Positions 1-6,886 of a stretch of 20,418 nucleotides of DNA are shown piece after piece; position 1 is the stretch's first letter, and each line of letters opens with the position of its first letter. The DNA is from an uncultured Clostridia bacterium. GTDB lineage: Bacteria; Bacillota; Clostridia; Oscillospirales; Ruminococcaceae. The position numbers and the translations under genes were made by a program. The notes beneath the pieces were generated by a model. It did no database searches and was not told where the DNA came from. It saw nothing but the letters and a program-made list of their open reading frames with translations. The DNA is taken from the NCBI GenBank assembly GCA_937901805.1, contig CALDJI010000107.1, positions 1 through 20,418 of the forward strand. The letters run 5' to 3'.

Positions 1-293
1 GCCATGTTATCGTAAACAGTCATATGCGGATACAGAGCATAGTTCTGGAAAACCATTGCAATATCTCTGTCTTTCGGCGCAACGTCATTGACCATTCTGT
101 CGCCGATCCAGATTTCACCTTCGGTGATTTCTTCCAATCCTGCGATCATACGAAGGGTTGTGGATTTACCACAGCCGGAAGGACCGACAAGAACGATGAA
201 CTCTTTGTCCTGAATTTCAAGAGTGAAATCAGAGACTGCGACGACTCCGCCGTTGTACTTTTTATACACATTGCGAAGGGATAAACCTGCCAT
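1..293 (-). CDS. Sugar ABC transporter ATP-binding protein, MalK/UgpC/MsmK type (5' part only)
   Basis: The first 97 residues of an ABC ATPase are present; the gene runs off the left edge of the window. Walker [10 protein letters not shown] is at residues 37-45 and the Q-loop Gln is at 83, in a [15 protein letters not shown] context typical of the MalK/UgpC/MsmK subfamily that energises uptake of oligosaccharides or glycerol-3-phosphate from the cytoplasmic face of the membrane. The ATG at 293 is preceded by an AGGAGG ribosome binding site about 8 bases upstream, so the start is secure. The signature motif, Walker B and the C-terminal regulatory domain lie outside the window. In this subfamily one ATPase often serves several sugar importers, so the substrate cannot be inferred. 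It has its own promoter and is a separate unit from the rsuA-type gene upstream. Confidence 0.93.
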   Translation of the reverse strand, partial: MAGLSLRNVYKKYNGGVVAVSDFTLEIQDKEFIVLVGPSGCGKSTTLRMIAGLEEITEGEIWIGDRMVNDVAPKDRDIAMVFQNYALYPHMTVYDNM

Positions 294-351
294 AATAATG
301 GACCTCCTGATATCTTATTTAGAAGAATTTATCTTCTGAAGTACTATTAAT

Positions 352-380
352 ACTATAACAAATCGCTTATTTTAATACAA
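352..380 (-). promoter_or_regulatory. Sigma-A-type promoter for the ABC ATPase gene
   Basis: On the minus strand, -35 TTGTAT (375-380) and -10 TATAGT (352-357) are separated by 17 bases. The -10 is preceded by TGT, making it an extended -10 element. The start codon is about 60 bases downstream. This is a visual match to consensus only. Confidence 0.6.
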
Positions 381-468
381 TACACGATTTGCCAAACTTT
401 ATTTTTGGGGTTTAGATAAATTTACTAATGAACTTTTTTTAAATGAAATAGAACCTCATTTTAAAGGC

Positions 469-1188
469 TTAATGTGTCAAATTTTCTTTTAACTCTTTGT
501 ATAATATTTCTCTGCACTGTCCCGGAGCTAAACTTTCATCCAATATAAGCCCGCCTATTTTCACGCGATGCAGTTTTTCCACATGACAGCCGCAGGCGGC
601 AAACATCCGCTTAATCTGATGATACATCCCCTCCCGGAGAACTACTTCTGTTACAGTCCATTCATCCTGCCTGTTGAGCACCCTGAGTTCTGCACTTTTG
701 CACCGGGAGCCGTCTGCCAGAATAATCCCCGATTGAAAAGACTGTATTACCCTGTCGTCCACCTTTCCGCTGACGGTAGCGAGATAGGTTTTCGGCACGT
801 GGTTTTTTGGAGACAGGATTTGATGTGCAAACTCCCCATCGTCCGTCAGCAAGACAAACCCCGTGGTGTCTTTATCCAGTCTTCCAGCCGGAAAAAGACC
901 CTGTCTGCGCAGATTTTCCGGAACCAAATCCACCACGGTGGGGGTGTTTTGATCCCTGCTTGCACTGACAACCCCCTGGGGTTTATTCATCATTAAATAC
1001 AAGTATTTACGAAACAATACCGGTTTTCCCGATACAGTAATTTCGGAGAGATCCGGATCCACCTTTTGATCCGATTTGATAACAGGGACTCCATCCACAA
1101 GAACCTGGCCCGCTTTACACAATTCCTTTGCCTGCTTTCTGGTGCATATTTCCTGTGAAGAGAGAATTTTATCGATTCTTTGGAGCAA
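469..1188 (-). CDS. RsuA/RluB/E/F-family pseudouridine synthase
   Basis: This is a 239-residue protein. An N-terminal S4 RNA-binding domain (about residues 1-60, beginning RIDKIL) is followed by a pseudouridine synthase domain with the catalytic Asp in GRLDKDTTG (D105). This layout is typical of RsuA (16S rRNA U516) and the related RluB/RluE/RluF enzymes; which uridine is modified cannot be told from the sequence. Start choice: the longer frame opens with ATG at 1203 but has no ribosome binding site, while GGAGG lies inside its first codons, eight bases before the TTG at 1188. The TTG start yields MLQRIDKIL, the usual RsuA N-terminus, so it is preferred. It sits downstream of the DUF4830 gene in the same direction but is separated from it by a hairpin. 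No convincing terminator was seen after the stop. Confidence 0.9.
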   Translation of the reverse strand: MLQRIDKILSSQEICTRKQAKELCKAGQVLVDGVPVIKSDQKVDPDLSEITVSGKPVLFRKYLYLMMNKPQGVVSASRDQNTPTVVDLVPENLRRQGLFPAGRLDKDTTGFVLLTDDGEFAHQILSPKNHVPKTYLATVSGKVDDRVIQSFQSGIILADGSRCKSAELRVLNRQDEWTVTEVVLREGMYHQIKRMFAACGCHVEKLHRVKIGGLILDESLAPGQCREILYKELKENLTH

Positions 1189-1226
1189 ACCGACTGCCTC
1201 CATTCCGATTCGTCATATAAAAGTAA

Positions 1227-1256
1227 TGGTATCATGAAGCCAAGTCCATGATACCA
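1227..1256 (-). terminator. Hairpin terminator after the DUF4830 gene
   Basis: A perfect 10-bp inverted repeat (TGGTATCATG / CATGATACCA) with a 10-base loop lies 25 bases past the DUF4830 stop codon. On the minus strand it is followed by TTACTTTTAT, an imperfect U-tract, so it is a probable rather than certain intrinsic terminator. On the plus strand it is also followed by a short T-run, but no plus-strand gene ends here. Confidence 0.55.
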
Positions 1257-1281
1257 CATTTTTATAAGGATGCAACCTGTT

Positions 1282-1782
1282 TTAAGCCTTTTGTGTTGCG
1301 GTTAAACGCTGAGAATCCGGAGCAAATCCCTGCATAAACCCATCTAGTCGGGCGGTACTGACGTCACCGCCAATAATTTTGTCCTCATATACCAGCAAAT
1401 TTGCGACTACCTGAGGTTCATTTGGGTAATTGGTAATCTGATAGGTCCATTTTTTCACACGCTTTCCTTTATATTTTGATAAATCCATCCCCTGACGCTG
1501 CTGAATTTCATTATACTCTTCGTAAACCCCGTCAAAATTTTCCGGAATGGTCAGCTCCATAACTTCTGCCGGCTGAGATTCCACCTCCCATCCAAAAGAA
1601 TTCAAAAAACGGATTCTCTCCTCATCTGTTTTTGCAGTACAGAATGCCTGTGGTTCTGCCGCTTCCGCAGAGCCCCCTTTCGACAAAAACAAAATCATTC
1701 CGCCTAATAAAGCCACAAGTAAAAACGATATTACTGCTGTAATCACTGTCCTTCTTTTTAAACGGAAGGATAACGTGAACAT
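1282..1782 (-). CDS. DUF4830 domain membrane-anchored protein
   Basis: This is a 166-residue protein with a positively charged N-terminus (RLKRR), one membrane-spanning segment at about residues 13-33, and an extracytoplasmic domain. The pattern of that domain, RIRFLNSFGWEV, then IPENFDGVYEEYN, a QRQGMDLSKYKGK segment and a GGDVSTARLDGFM segment, matches my memory of DUF4830 (small secreted or anchored proteins common in Clostridia, function unknown). The membrane segment may instead be an uncleaved or cleaved signal peptide; no lipobox Cys is present. The ATG at 1782 has an AGGGGG ribosome binding site about 8 bases upstream. No functional link to its neighbours (pseudouridine synthase downstream, divergent MATE exporter upstream) is evident. 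Family membership rests on recalled motif resemblance and was not searched. Confidence 0.8.
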   Translation of the reverse strand: MFTLSFRLKRRTVITAVISFLLVALLGGMILFLSKGGSAEAAEPQAFCTAKTDEERIRFLNSFGWEVESQPAEVMELTIPENFDGVYEEYNEIQQRQGMDLSKYKGKRVKKWTYQITNYPNEPQVVANLLVYEDKIIGGDVSTARLDGFMQGFAPDSQRLTATQKA

Positions 1783-2161
1783 ATCTTTTCCCCCTCTGTC
1801 AAAATTCTGCTCTCAGATACTTTATATATATGGAGGAAGTTGGGACAGTAGACTGAAAATTGCAGGAAAAGATCTTTTTTACACAAAGCTCCAAAATAGA
1901 CAGGCCTTTCGGCGAAAACAGACGAAAGTTTTTTAATGATCCTTATCTTGAACTTTAAAGAAGAGAACATACGGCAGAGGTTTCCTGCGCCCGCATATTG
2001 TAGAGGACAAATTATGACAAACTGCACTCCCCCTCTTCTCAACTGCTTTCTCACTGTGCTATAATACCATTGTTCGGAGGATATTTGGAACAACCCATCA
2101 TTTTCAGCAAAGGTTTCTCCAAACATATTAAGATTTTGAAAAGGAAACAGGGAGGGGTTTT
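1783..2161. other. Intergenic region between divergent DUF4830 and MATE genes
   Basis: About 380 bases without a convincing gene. It holds the extended -10 promoter of the MATE gene (2057-2065) and an AT-rich TATATATA stretch at 1822-1831 that could serve the DUF4830 gene, though no good -35 was found for it. A weak hairpin with a 6-bp stem (1906-1911 with 1923-1928) is followed by six T on the plus strand, upstream of the MATE promoter. No TPP riboswitch core was recognised despite the thiT gene downstream. A minus-strand open frame spanning the region has no family resemblance and no ribosome binding site. Confidence 0.6.
2057..2065 (+). promoter_or_regulatory. Extended -10 promoter for the MATE-thiT unit
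   Basis: TGCTATAAT gives a consensus -10 (2060-2065) with the TGn extension. No good -35 lies 16-18 bases upstream, as is tolerated for extended -10 promoters. It is about 97 bases before the GTG start of the MATE gene. Confidence 0.55.
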
Positions 2162-3556
2162 GTGGGATTTGGAAAAATTGTCCGTGATAAAAATATGATC
2201 AAGCTGATTCTCCATCTGTCCTGGCCTGCAATTTTAGAGCAGGTTCTGCAAACAATTGTACAGATGGCAGATTCCGCAATGGTAGGCAGAATCAGCGCCC
2301 AAGCTTCTGCCGCAGTCGGAGTCACAACGACAGCGATGTGGTTATTAAATGGTATTTTTTTTGCCGCCGCAGTTGGGGTATTGGCCTATATTGCACGCAG
2401 CGTCGGCGCTAAAGAAATGGAACAGGCCCGCATTGGTTCCATGCAGGCAATCCTTTTAACAGTCATCCTTGGAATTGCCGTGTGTGTTCTTGCGCTTTCC
2501 ATCAGCGGCATCCTCCCTGTTTGGATGGACGCCGATCCTGAAATCCGTGACGATGCTTCTCTATATTTCTTTATTATCTGTATACCTATGCTTTTCCGGG
2601 CGTCGATTATCATCTTTGGTTCCGTAATCCGTGCGGCCGGAGATACACGTACGCCGATGCTGATTAACGCGCTGATGAACATTCTGAATGTCGTTCTGAA
2701 TTTCCTGTTAATCTACCCCACCAATACCTATTCTGTATTTGGGCTTTCTCTGACCATCCCCGGGGCCGGGCTTGGAATCTCCGGTGCTGCAATTGCAACC
2801 GCTGTTTCTTATATAGCGGGCGGTACTCTGATGTTCCTTGTTTTTTATTATGGAAAACAAGGCGTCTCCCCTCGCGGGATGAAATTCCGCCTGGATTGGG
2901 AGGTAATGCGCCAATGCATTACCGTCAGTATCCCCAACGCCTTAGAACGTATGACAACCTGTCTTGGACAAATGGTTTTCACCTCGATGGTCGCAGGGCT
3001 TGGCACCATTCCGCTTGCCGCCCATTCCATCGCAATCACCGCAGAACAGGCATTTTACATACCGGGGTATGGATTCCAGACGGCTGCCAATATGCTTGCC
3101 GGACAGACATTGGGCGAACGCGATGAAAAGAAGCTGGACAGTATCTCGCTGACAATCACACTATTTGCCGTTGGAATTATGTCACTGACGGCATGTATTC
3201 TCTTTCTATTTCCAGAAGTGATGATGAAACTATTTACCACTGATGAGCAGGTCATCGCTTTGGGCGCTTCCGTTTTACGCATAGTATCCGTATCAGAGCC
3301 ATTTTTTGCCGTTTCCATTATCACAGAGGGGGTATTCAACGGAGTAGGGGATACCAAAGCCCCGTTTGTAATCTCCCTATGCAGTATGTGGGGCGTCCGG
3401 GTAGTATCCACTTTTATCTGTGTCAAAATCTTTGGTTTAGGTCTGACAGCTGTCTGGATGTGTATGGTTGCGGACGTTATTGTACGCTGCATCCTGATGG
3501 CACACCGGTTTTTCAGCGGCAGATGGAAACGCGGCCGATTCGGACATACCGCCTAA
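2162..3556 (+). CDS. MATE family efflux transporter
   Basis: This is a 464-residue polytopic membrane protein with about 12 hydrophobic segments arranged as two six-helix halves, as in MATE (NorM/DinF-type) cation- or proton-coupled drug exporters. Characteristic stretches include LSWPAILEQVLQTIVQMADS near the N-terminus, VIRAAGDTRTPM at the end of the first half and, repeated in the second half, GVFNGVGDTKAPF. The start is GTG at 2162, six bases after GGAGG (2151-2155); the first ATG, at 2195, has no such site. It is followed 32 bases later by thiT with no terminator between, so the two are probably cotranscribed. Substrate is unknown; co-occurrence with a vitamin transporter is suggestive only. 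Confidence 0.92.
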   Translation: MGFGKIVRDKNMIKLILHLSWPAILEQVLQTIVQMADSAMVGRISAQASAAVGVTTTAMWLLNGIFFAAAVGVLAYIARSVGAKEMEQARIGSMQAILLTVILGIAVCVLALSISGILPVWMDADPEIRDDASLYFFIICIPMLFRASIIIFGSVIRAAGDTRTPMLINALMNILNVVLNFLLIYPTNTYSVFGLSLTIPGAGLGISGAAIATAVSYIAGGTLMFLVFYYGKQGVSPRGMKFRLDWEVMRQCITVSIPNALERMTTCLGQMVFTSMVAGLGTIPLAAHSIAITAEQAFYIPGYGFQTAANMLAGQTLGERDEKKLDSISLTITLFAVGIMSLTACILFLFPEVMMKLFTTDEQVIALGASVLRIVSVSEPFFAVSIITEGVFNGVGDTKAPFVISLCSMWGVRVVSTFICVKIFGLGLTAVWMCMVADVIVRCILMAHRFFSGRWKRGRFGHTA

Positions 3557-3588
3557 TAGGATTCATATTGCGAAAAAGGAGCTATAGA

Positions 3589-4155
3589 ATGAGACAGACA
3601 AAAACCAGAACCTTAGTGGAATGTGGATTAATGGTTGCTCTGGCCATGGTACTAAGTTTTATTCCTATCTTTGAAATGCCGATGGGAGGCTCAATCACTC
3701 TGTGCAGTATGGCTCCCATTGTATTAGTTTCTTTCTGGCATGGCTGGAAATGGGGGCTGCTTGCCGGAGGAGTCAATGGGGTAATTCAGCTTTTACTTGG
3801 TATGAAAAACGTCATGATCTGCAAAACTGTCTGGACAGTAATCGGCTGTATTTTTTTTGATTATCTGATTGCTTTTACCTCTATGGGGTTGAGCTGTGTC
3901 CTGGCCGGCCGTTTTAAACACCGTTTAGCAGGCGTGGGAATCGGAACCGCAGCCGCGGGACTGATTCGTTACCTGTGCAGTTTTTTGTCCGGTATCCTCA
4001 TCTGGGGGCAATACGCTCCAGAGGATATGCCGGTCTGGCTTTATTCTCTCCTCTATAATGGAAGCTACATGATTCCGGAAATTATATTGACCATTCTCGT
4101 GGTCGTCCTTATCATGAATAAATTTCCGCGTGGGAGTATTCAAAAGACAGCATAA
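3589..4155 (+). CDS. thiT: Energy-coupled thiamine transporter ThiT (ECF S-component)
   Basis: This is a 188-residue, six-helix membrane protein matching the ThiT/YuaJ family, which binds thiamine and works with the shared ECF module (EcfA, EcfA', EcfT) encoded elsewhere. The family pattern is seen in the first third: a long first helix, then FIPIFEMPMGGSITLCSM followed by PIVLVSFWHGWKWGLLAGG, plus conserved Trp-rich stretches and a late SLLYNGSYMIPE segment. The length fits the family (about 180-190 residues). The ATG at 3589 follows AAGGAG by 7 bases; an open frame extending upstream into the MATE gene is not needed. It is probably expressed from the MATE promoter, and no TPP riboswitch was recognised upstream, unlike many thiT genes. 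It ends directly at a strong bidirectional terminator. Confidence 0.88.
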   Translation: MRQTKTRTLVECGLMVALAMVLSFIPIFEMPMGGSITLCSMAPIVLVSFWHGWKWGLLAGGVNGVIQLLLGMKNVMICKTVWTVIGCIFFDYLIAFTSMGLSCVLAGRFKHRLAGVGIGTAAAGLIRYLCSFLSGILIWGQYAPEDMPVWLYSLLYNGSYMIPEIILTILVVVLIMNKFPRGSIQKTA

Positions 4156-4188
4156 AAAAATCCTCTGGAAAATTCCAGAGGATTTTTT
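4155..4188. terminator. Bidirectional intrinsic terminator between thiT and the CsoR-family gene
   Basis: A 16-bp inverted repeat, including the A and T tracts, flanks a two-base centre: AATCCTCTGGAA on one arm and TTCCAGAGGATT on the other, bordered by A6 on the left and T6 on the right. It overlaps the last base of the thiT stop codon and lies 15 bases beyond the stop of the convergent CsoR-family gene, so it can serve both. Confidence 0.93.
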
Positions 4189-4203
4189 ATGCACTGGCTC
4201 TCA

Positions 4204-4479
4204 TTAAAACATACGTGAAAAATGCTCAATTGCCTTTGTAAATTCTGCAATGGCTTTATCCGTATCCCCTTGCTCAATCCCATCGCGGACGCAATGATTG
4301 AGACGCCCCTCTAAAACGGCCTGCCCCACTTTATGAAAGGCGCTTTTTGCTGCATTAATCTGAATCAGAATATCTCCACAGAAGACATCCTGATCAACCA
4401 TCTTATCAATCGCAGCAAGCTATCCCATAATCTTTTTTATCCGCCGATGAAGATTTTCCGCATCCATACACTGTTTCAT
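4204..4479 (-). pseudogene. CsoR/RcnR/FrmR-family transcriptional repressor, interrupted by an in-frame amber codon
   Basis: Read from the ATG at 4479 (AGGGGG ribosome binding site upstream), a 91-codon frame encodes an all-helical CsoR/RcnR-like (DUF156) repressor, but codon 20 is TAG (4420-4422). It falls in the N-terminal family motif, here read as RRIKKIMG-stop-LAAIDKM, exactly where the family has a conserved Gln after Gly. CAG to TAG is a single C-to-T change. The rest is intact: a Cys at 34 and LNHC with Cys at 63, while the position matching the CsoR copper-ligand His (His61 of M. tuberculosis CsoR) is Arg59. Two Cys without that His resembles the persulfide-sensing CstR branch more than copper CsoR (inference). 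The ATG at 4401 could restart translation, but has no ribosome binding site and would lose helix 1. No partner target gene is adjacent. Confidence 0.82.
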
Positions 4480-4520
4480 TGTCTGCCCCCTATTCCGGAC
4501 AAAAATTCCCCCTTTTATGA

Positions 4521-4555
4521 AAAGAGAAAAACAGGCCGCTGAAACCGCGGCCTGT
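4521..4555 (-). terminator. Intrinsic terminator after ftsZ (end of the dcw cluster)
   Basis: A 9-bp GC-rich stem ACAGGCCGC / GCGGCCTGT (4531-4539 with 4547-4555) with a 7-base loop is followed on the minus strand by TTTTCTCTTT. It begins about 15 bases beyond the ftsZ stop codon and separates ftsZ from the CsoR-family gene. Confidence 0.9.
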
Positions 4556-4570
4556 CCACATTTTATCCGT

Positions 4571-5674
4571 TTACCGTTTGCTCTTAAACAGGGTCAAAAT
4601 GTCCCCAAAATCATCTTTTTCCCCTTCGGAGGAGAGATCCGCTGCTTTTCTGGAGTCATTTGCGTCCTTGTTCAGCAGATTAAAAGCCGGATGATTACCA
4701 TCCACCTTATCATCTGTATCAAAACCAGTTGCAATGACAGTAACCTGCATCTCATCCTGGAAACTATCATCAAAGGCGGCACCCCAGATAATCGTTGCAT
4801 CCGGATGCGCTGCTTTGGTAATCATGGAAGAGGCAATATCCACCTCATCCAAACCAATGTCCGGGGAAGAGGTAATATTGATAATCACGCCGTGTGCTCC
4901 GTTAATAGAAGTCTCGAGCAAGGGGCTGGAAATCGCCGCGGCAGCAGCAGCTTCCGCTTTATCTTTTCCCTGTGCGCGCCCAACGCCCATGTGGGCAAAA
5001 CCGGCGTCCTTCATGACTGTGGTTACATCGGCAAAGTCCAAGTTGACCAAACCAGGCACATTAATCAAATCAGAAATACTCTGCACGCCCTGCTTCAGGA
5101 CATTGTCCGCCGCATCAAACGCATTTGCCAGGGTAATTCTCTGTTCGCTGATCAGTTTCAATCTCTCGTTTGGAATCACGACAAGAGAATCAACATGTTC
5201 TTTCAGGGCGGCAACACCCTGCTCCGCCTGCTGCATTCTCTTCCTTCCTTCAAACATAAAAGGCTTTGTGACAATTCCCACAGTCAGGATACCCATTTCA
5301 CGGGCAATTTCAGCAATGACAGGAGCCGCGCCTGTTCCCGTGCCTCCGCCCATACCGGCCGTAATAAAGACCATCTGTGAGCCCTTGAGTGCCGCTGCAA
5401 TCTCCTCACGGCTTTCCTCTGCCGCTCTCTGGCCTTTTTCAGGGGAACCGCCTGCTCCTCTGCCCTTGGTCAGTTTTTCACCGATCTGGATTTTCTGAGT
5501 AGCCTGGGAACGATGCAAAACCTGCTGATCCGTATTTACAGCGATAAAATCGACGCTGCGCATTCCAGAAGCAATCATGCGATCCACTGCATTTCCGCCG
5601 CCGCCGCCGACGCCAATTACATTTATTGCAACCACTTTCTCAAAATCGTTGTCAAGATCAAAATTCATAGGCAT
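4571..5674 (-). CDS. ftsZ: Cell division GTPase FtsZ
   Basis: A 367-residue tubulin homologue that polymerises into the cytoplasmic Z ring. The G-rich N-terminal nucleotide loop [13 protein letters not shown] is at 21-33, the tubulin signature GGGTGTG at 109-115, and the T7 loop NLDFAD, whose acidic residues trigger GTP hydrolysis, at 211-216. A short variable linker ends in [10 protein letters not shown], a plausible C-terminal peptide for binding membrane tethers. The ATG at 5674 lies nine bases after AGGGGG; a further in-frame ATG is two codons later, and the upstream open extension lacks a site. It is last in the dcw cluster, 76 bases after the small basic protein gene, and that gap carries a strong promoter. 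ftsA, its usual neighbour, is absent. Confidence 0.97.
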   Translation of the reverse strand: MPMNFDLDNDFEKVVAINVIGVGGGGGNAVDRMIASGMRSVDFIAVNTDQQVLHRSQATQKIQIGEKLTKGRGAGGSPEKGQRAAEESREEIAAALKGSQMVFITAGMGGGTGTGAAPVIAEIAREMGILTVGIVTKPFMFEGRKRMQQAEQGVAALKEHVDSLVVIPNERLKLISEQRITLANAFDAADNVLKQGVQSISDLINVPGLVNLDFADVTTVMKDAGFAHMGVGRAQGKDKAEAAAAAAISSPLLETSINGAHGVIINITSSPDIGLDEVDIASSMITKAAHPDATIIWGAAFDDSFQDEMQVTVIATGFDTDDKVDGNHPAFNLLNKDANDSRKAADLSSEGEKDDFGDILTLFKSKR

Positions 5675-5696
5675 TGTACTTGTCCCCCTAAAGAAA

Positions 5697-5725
5697 ATTA
5701 TATGCTCAAAAGTTCGTATTCTCAA
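5697..5725 (-). promoter_or_regulatory. Sigma-A-type promoter for ftsZ
   Basis: On the minus strand, -35 TTGAGA (5720-5725) and a consensus -10 TATAAT (5697-5702) are 17 bases apart. The predicted transcript would start only about 15-20 bases before the ftsZ start codon, just ahead of its ribosome binding site. This allows ftsZ expression independent of the long upstream operon. Confidence 0.75.
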
Positions 5726-5750
5726 AGACAGCACCAAAAGATACGTATAC

Positions 5751-6119
5751 TTACAATTTATCAGAATTCCTATCAAAATTCAATAACATTTTGCGAAGTC
5801 TCGATAAATTTTTAAACATCCGTGTGACAAAAACAAAAATAACCCCTAAATAAATGGACAAATTCAGGAGATTTCCCAGATATGTTAAAAAAGCGGCTAC
5901 AATCATATTGAAAATAAGACCGCCTAAAAACACACTGAGTTTAAAATCGCGCGCCACATAAGCTTTCAATGCACCCAAAATCGAATCAAATGCGGCAAGC
6001 AAAATAATTGCCACTAGAATCGTATAATCTTTCGGTATCTTCATAGGGGTATACATCCCAAGAAGAATCCCAGCGGCAATTCCAAGCAAAGGAAGCAATT
6101 TTCCAATTGAAAATTTCAT
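5751..6119 (-). CDS. sbp: Small basic protein (Sbp, DUF1290 family)
   Basis: A 122-residue hydrophobic protein with about four membrane segments, carrying [17 protein letters not shown] near the N-terminus, [12 protein letters not shown] in the middle and a basic C-terminus ([19 protein letters not shown]). This fits the DUF1290 small basic protein found next to ftsA/ftsZ in Firmicutes and Actinobacteria; its molecular role is unknown. The start codon overlaps the DUF881 stop by one base (TAATG), implying translational coupling. In B. subtilis, sbp sits between the ylxW/ylxX genes and ftsA, and here the same order holds with ftsA missing. Confidence 0.9.
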   Translation of the reverse strand: MKFSIGKLLPLLGIAAGILLGMYTPMKIPKDYTILVAIILLAAFDSILGALKAYVARDFKLSVFLGGLIFNMIVAAFLTYLGNLLNLSIYLGVIFVFVTRMFKNLSRLRKMLLNFDRNSDKL

Positions 6120-6856
6120 TATTCTTCCTCCTTTGGAGATGCGTATTGGAAATTCAATCCACTCGTATAGGCGCCAATCTCAATTTCCGTTTTTGGCTCC
6201 AATTTTGTAACAATCCCATTAACCGCCAGCTGATCAATTACCCCATTCCTCATTTGCAGGCCCGCAGCAAGTTTTTCCGGATCTCCAATAGCTTTAATCA
6301 CAAAAGGCGCGCTAATCCGGTTGTTATTGACGCTCACAACGTTTCCCGCACAACGCACCTCGCTGGTCGCAAGAATGCGCTCGTCGTTAATTGAGATCGC
6401 CTCGGCTCCTGCGTCCCTGAGTTCATTCAAAACCAGAAGCAAATCCGAATCATGGACAACATAGGTATTCGGATCATCATTTTCCGGTATGGCGGAATAC
6501 TGCATATCATCCAGTGTAACCACCACGCCAGGGCCGGTAACATCCGTCATTCCTGCCAGAAGCTCCGCCTGCCGGAGCCTGTCCTGATAAAAGGTGACAG
6601 CGTCTCCTCCTGCGCTTTGGGGCTCTGATTCAAATGTTTCTAACTGGCTGCGGTATTCTTTAACTTCCGCCTCCAAATTGGCGGAGCGCTCCTTTTCCGT
6701 ATTATAGAGTTTTTGAAGTTCTTCCAGCCTTGTATTATCTGCCGTAGAAACTGTCTGGCTATTAGCAGAAACCACACTGCGTATCTGCAATGTGACCATA
6801 AAGCTTAAAATGAGACAGACAAATGCAATCGCTAAATAACGCGCGTTTCTTTTCAA
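6119..6856 (-). CDS. DUF881 family protein (YlxW-like)
   Basis: A 245-residue protein with a short basic N-terminus, one membrane segment at about 7-27, a predicted coiled coil at about 40-80 (rich in Glu/Lys/Leu, with RLEELQKLYNTEKERS) and a C-terminal DUF881 domain from about residue 95 (LAGMTDVTGPGVVVTLDD, then VHDSDLLLVLNELRDAGAEA and IKAIGDP). The family accompanies divIB and sbp in Firmicutes dcw clusters (ylxW/ylxX in B. subtilis, two copies; only one here) and is presumably division-related, but function is not established. The start is TTG at 6856: a TGA lies immediately upstream in frame, and the nearby ATG at 6860 is out of frame. The AGGTG six bases before the TTG is a modest ribosome binding site. 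Confidence 0.88.
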   Translation of the reverse strand: MKRNARYLAIAFVCLILSFMVTLQIRSVVSANSQTVSTADNTRLEELQKLYNTEKERSANLEAEVKEYRSQLETFESEPQSAGGDAVTFYQDRLRQAELLAGMTDVTGPGVVVTLDDMQYSAIPENDDPNTYVVHDSDLLLVLNELRDAGAEAISINDERILATSEVRCAGNVVSVNNNRISAPFVIKAIGDPEKLAAGLQMRNGVIDQLAVNGIVTKLEPKTEIEIGAYTSGLNFQYASPKEEE

Positions 6857-6886
6857 TCATAACACCTGTCCTTTTCCGGTTTCTTT

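Noticed and set aside
1906..1934. Hairpin followed by six T on the plus strand upstream of the MATE gene
   Set aside because: The stem is only 6 bp with an 11-base loop, and it lies upstream of the MATE promoter with no gene ending nearby.
1758..2126. A 122-codon minus-strand open frame overlapping the start of the DUF4830 gene
   Set aside because: It has no ribosome binding site and no family resemblance, overlaps a supported gene in another frame, and covers the MATE promoter.
1783..2161. TPP riboswitch upstream of the MATE-thiT unit
   Set aside because: The conserved CUGAGA and ACCUGAUCUGG-type cores were not found by eye; a covariance search would settle it.
4517..5380. Long plus-strand open frames opposite ftsZ (4517-5380 and 4734-5498)
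   Set aside because: They lie antisense to a well-supported ftsZ, run through its terminator, and show no family features.
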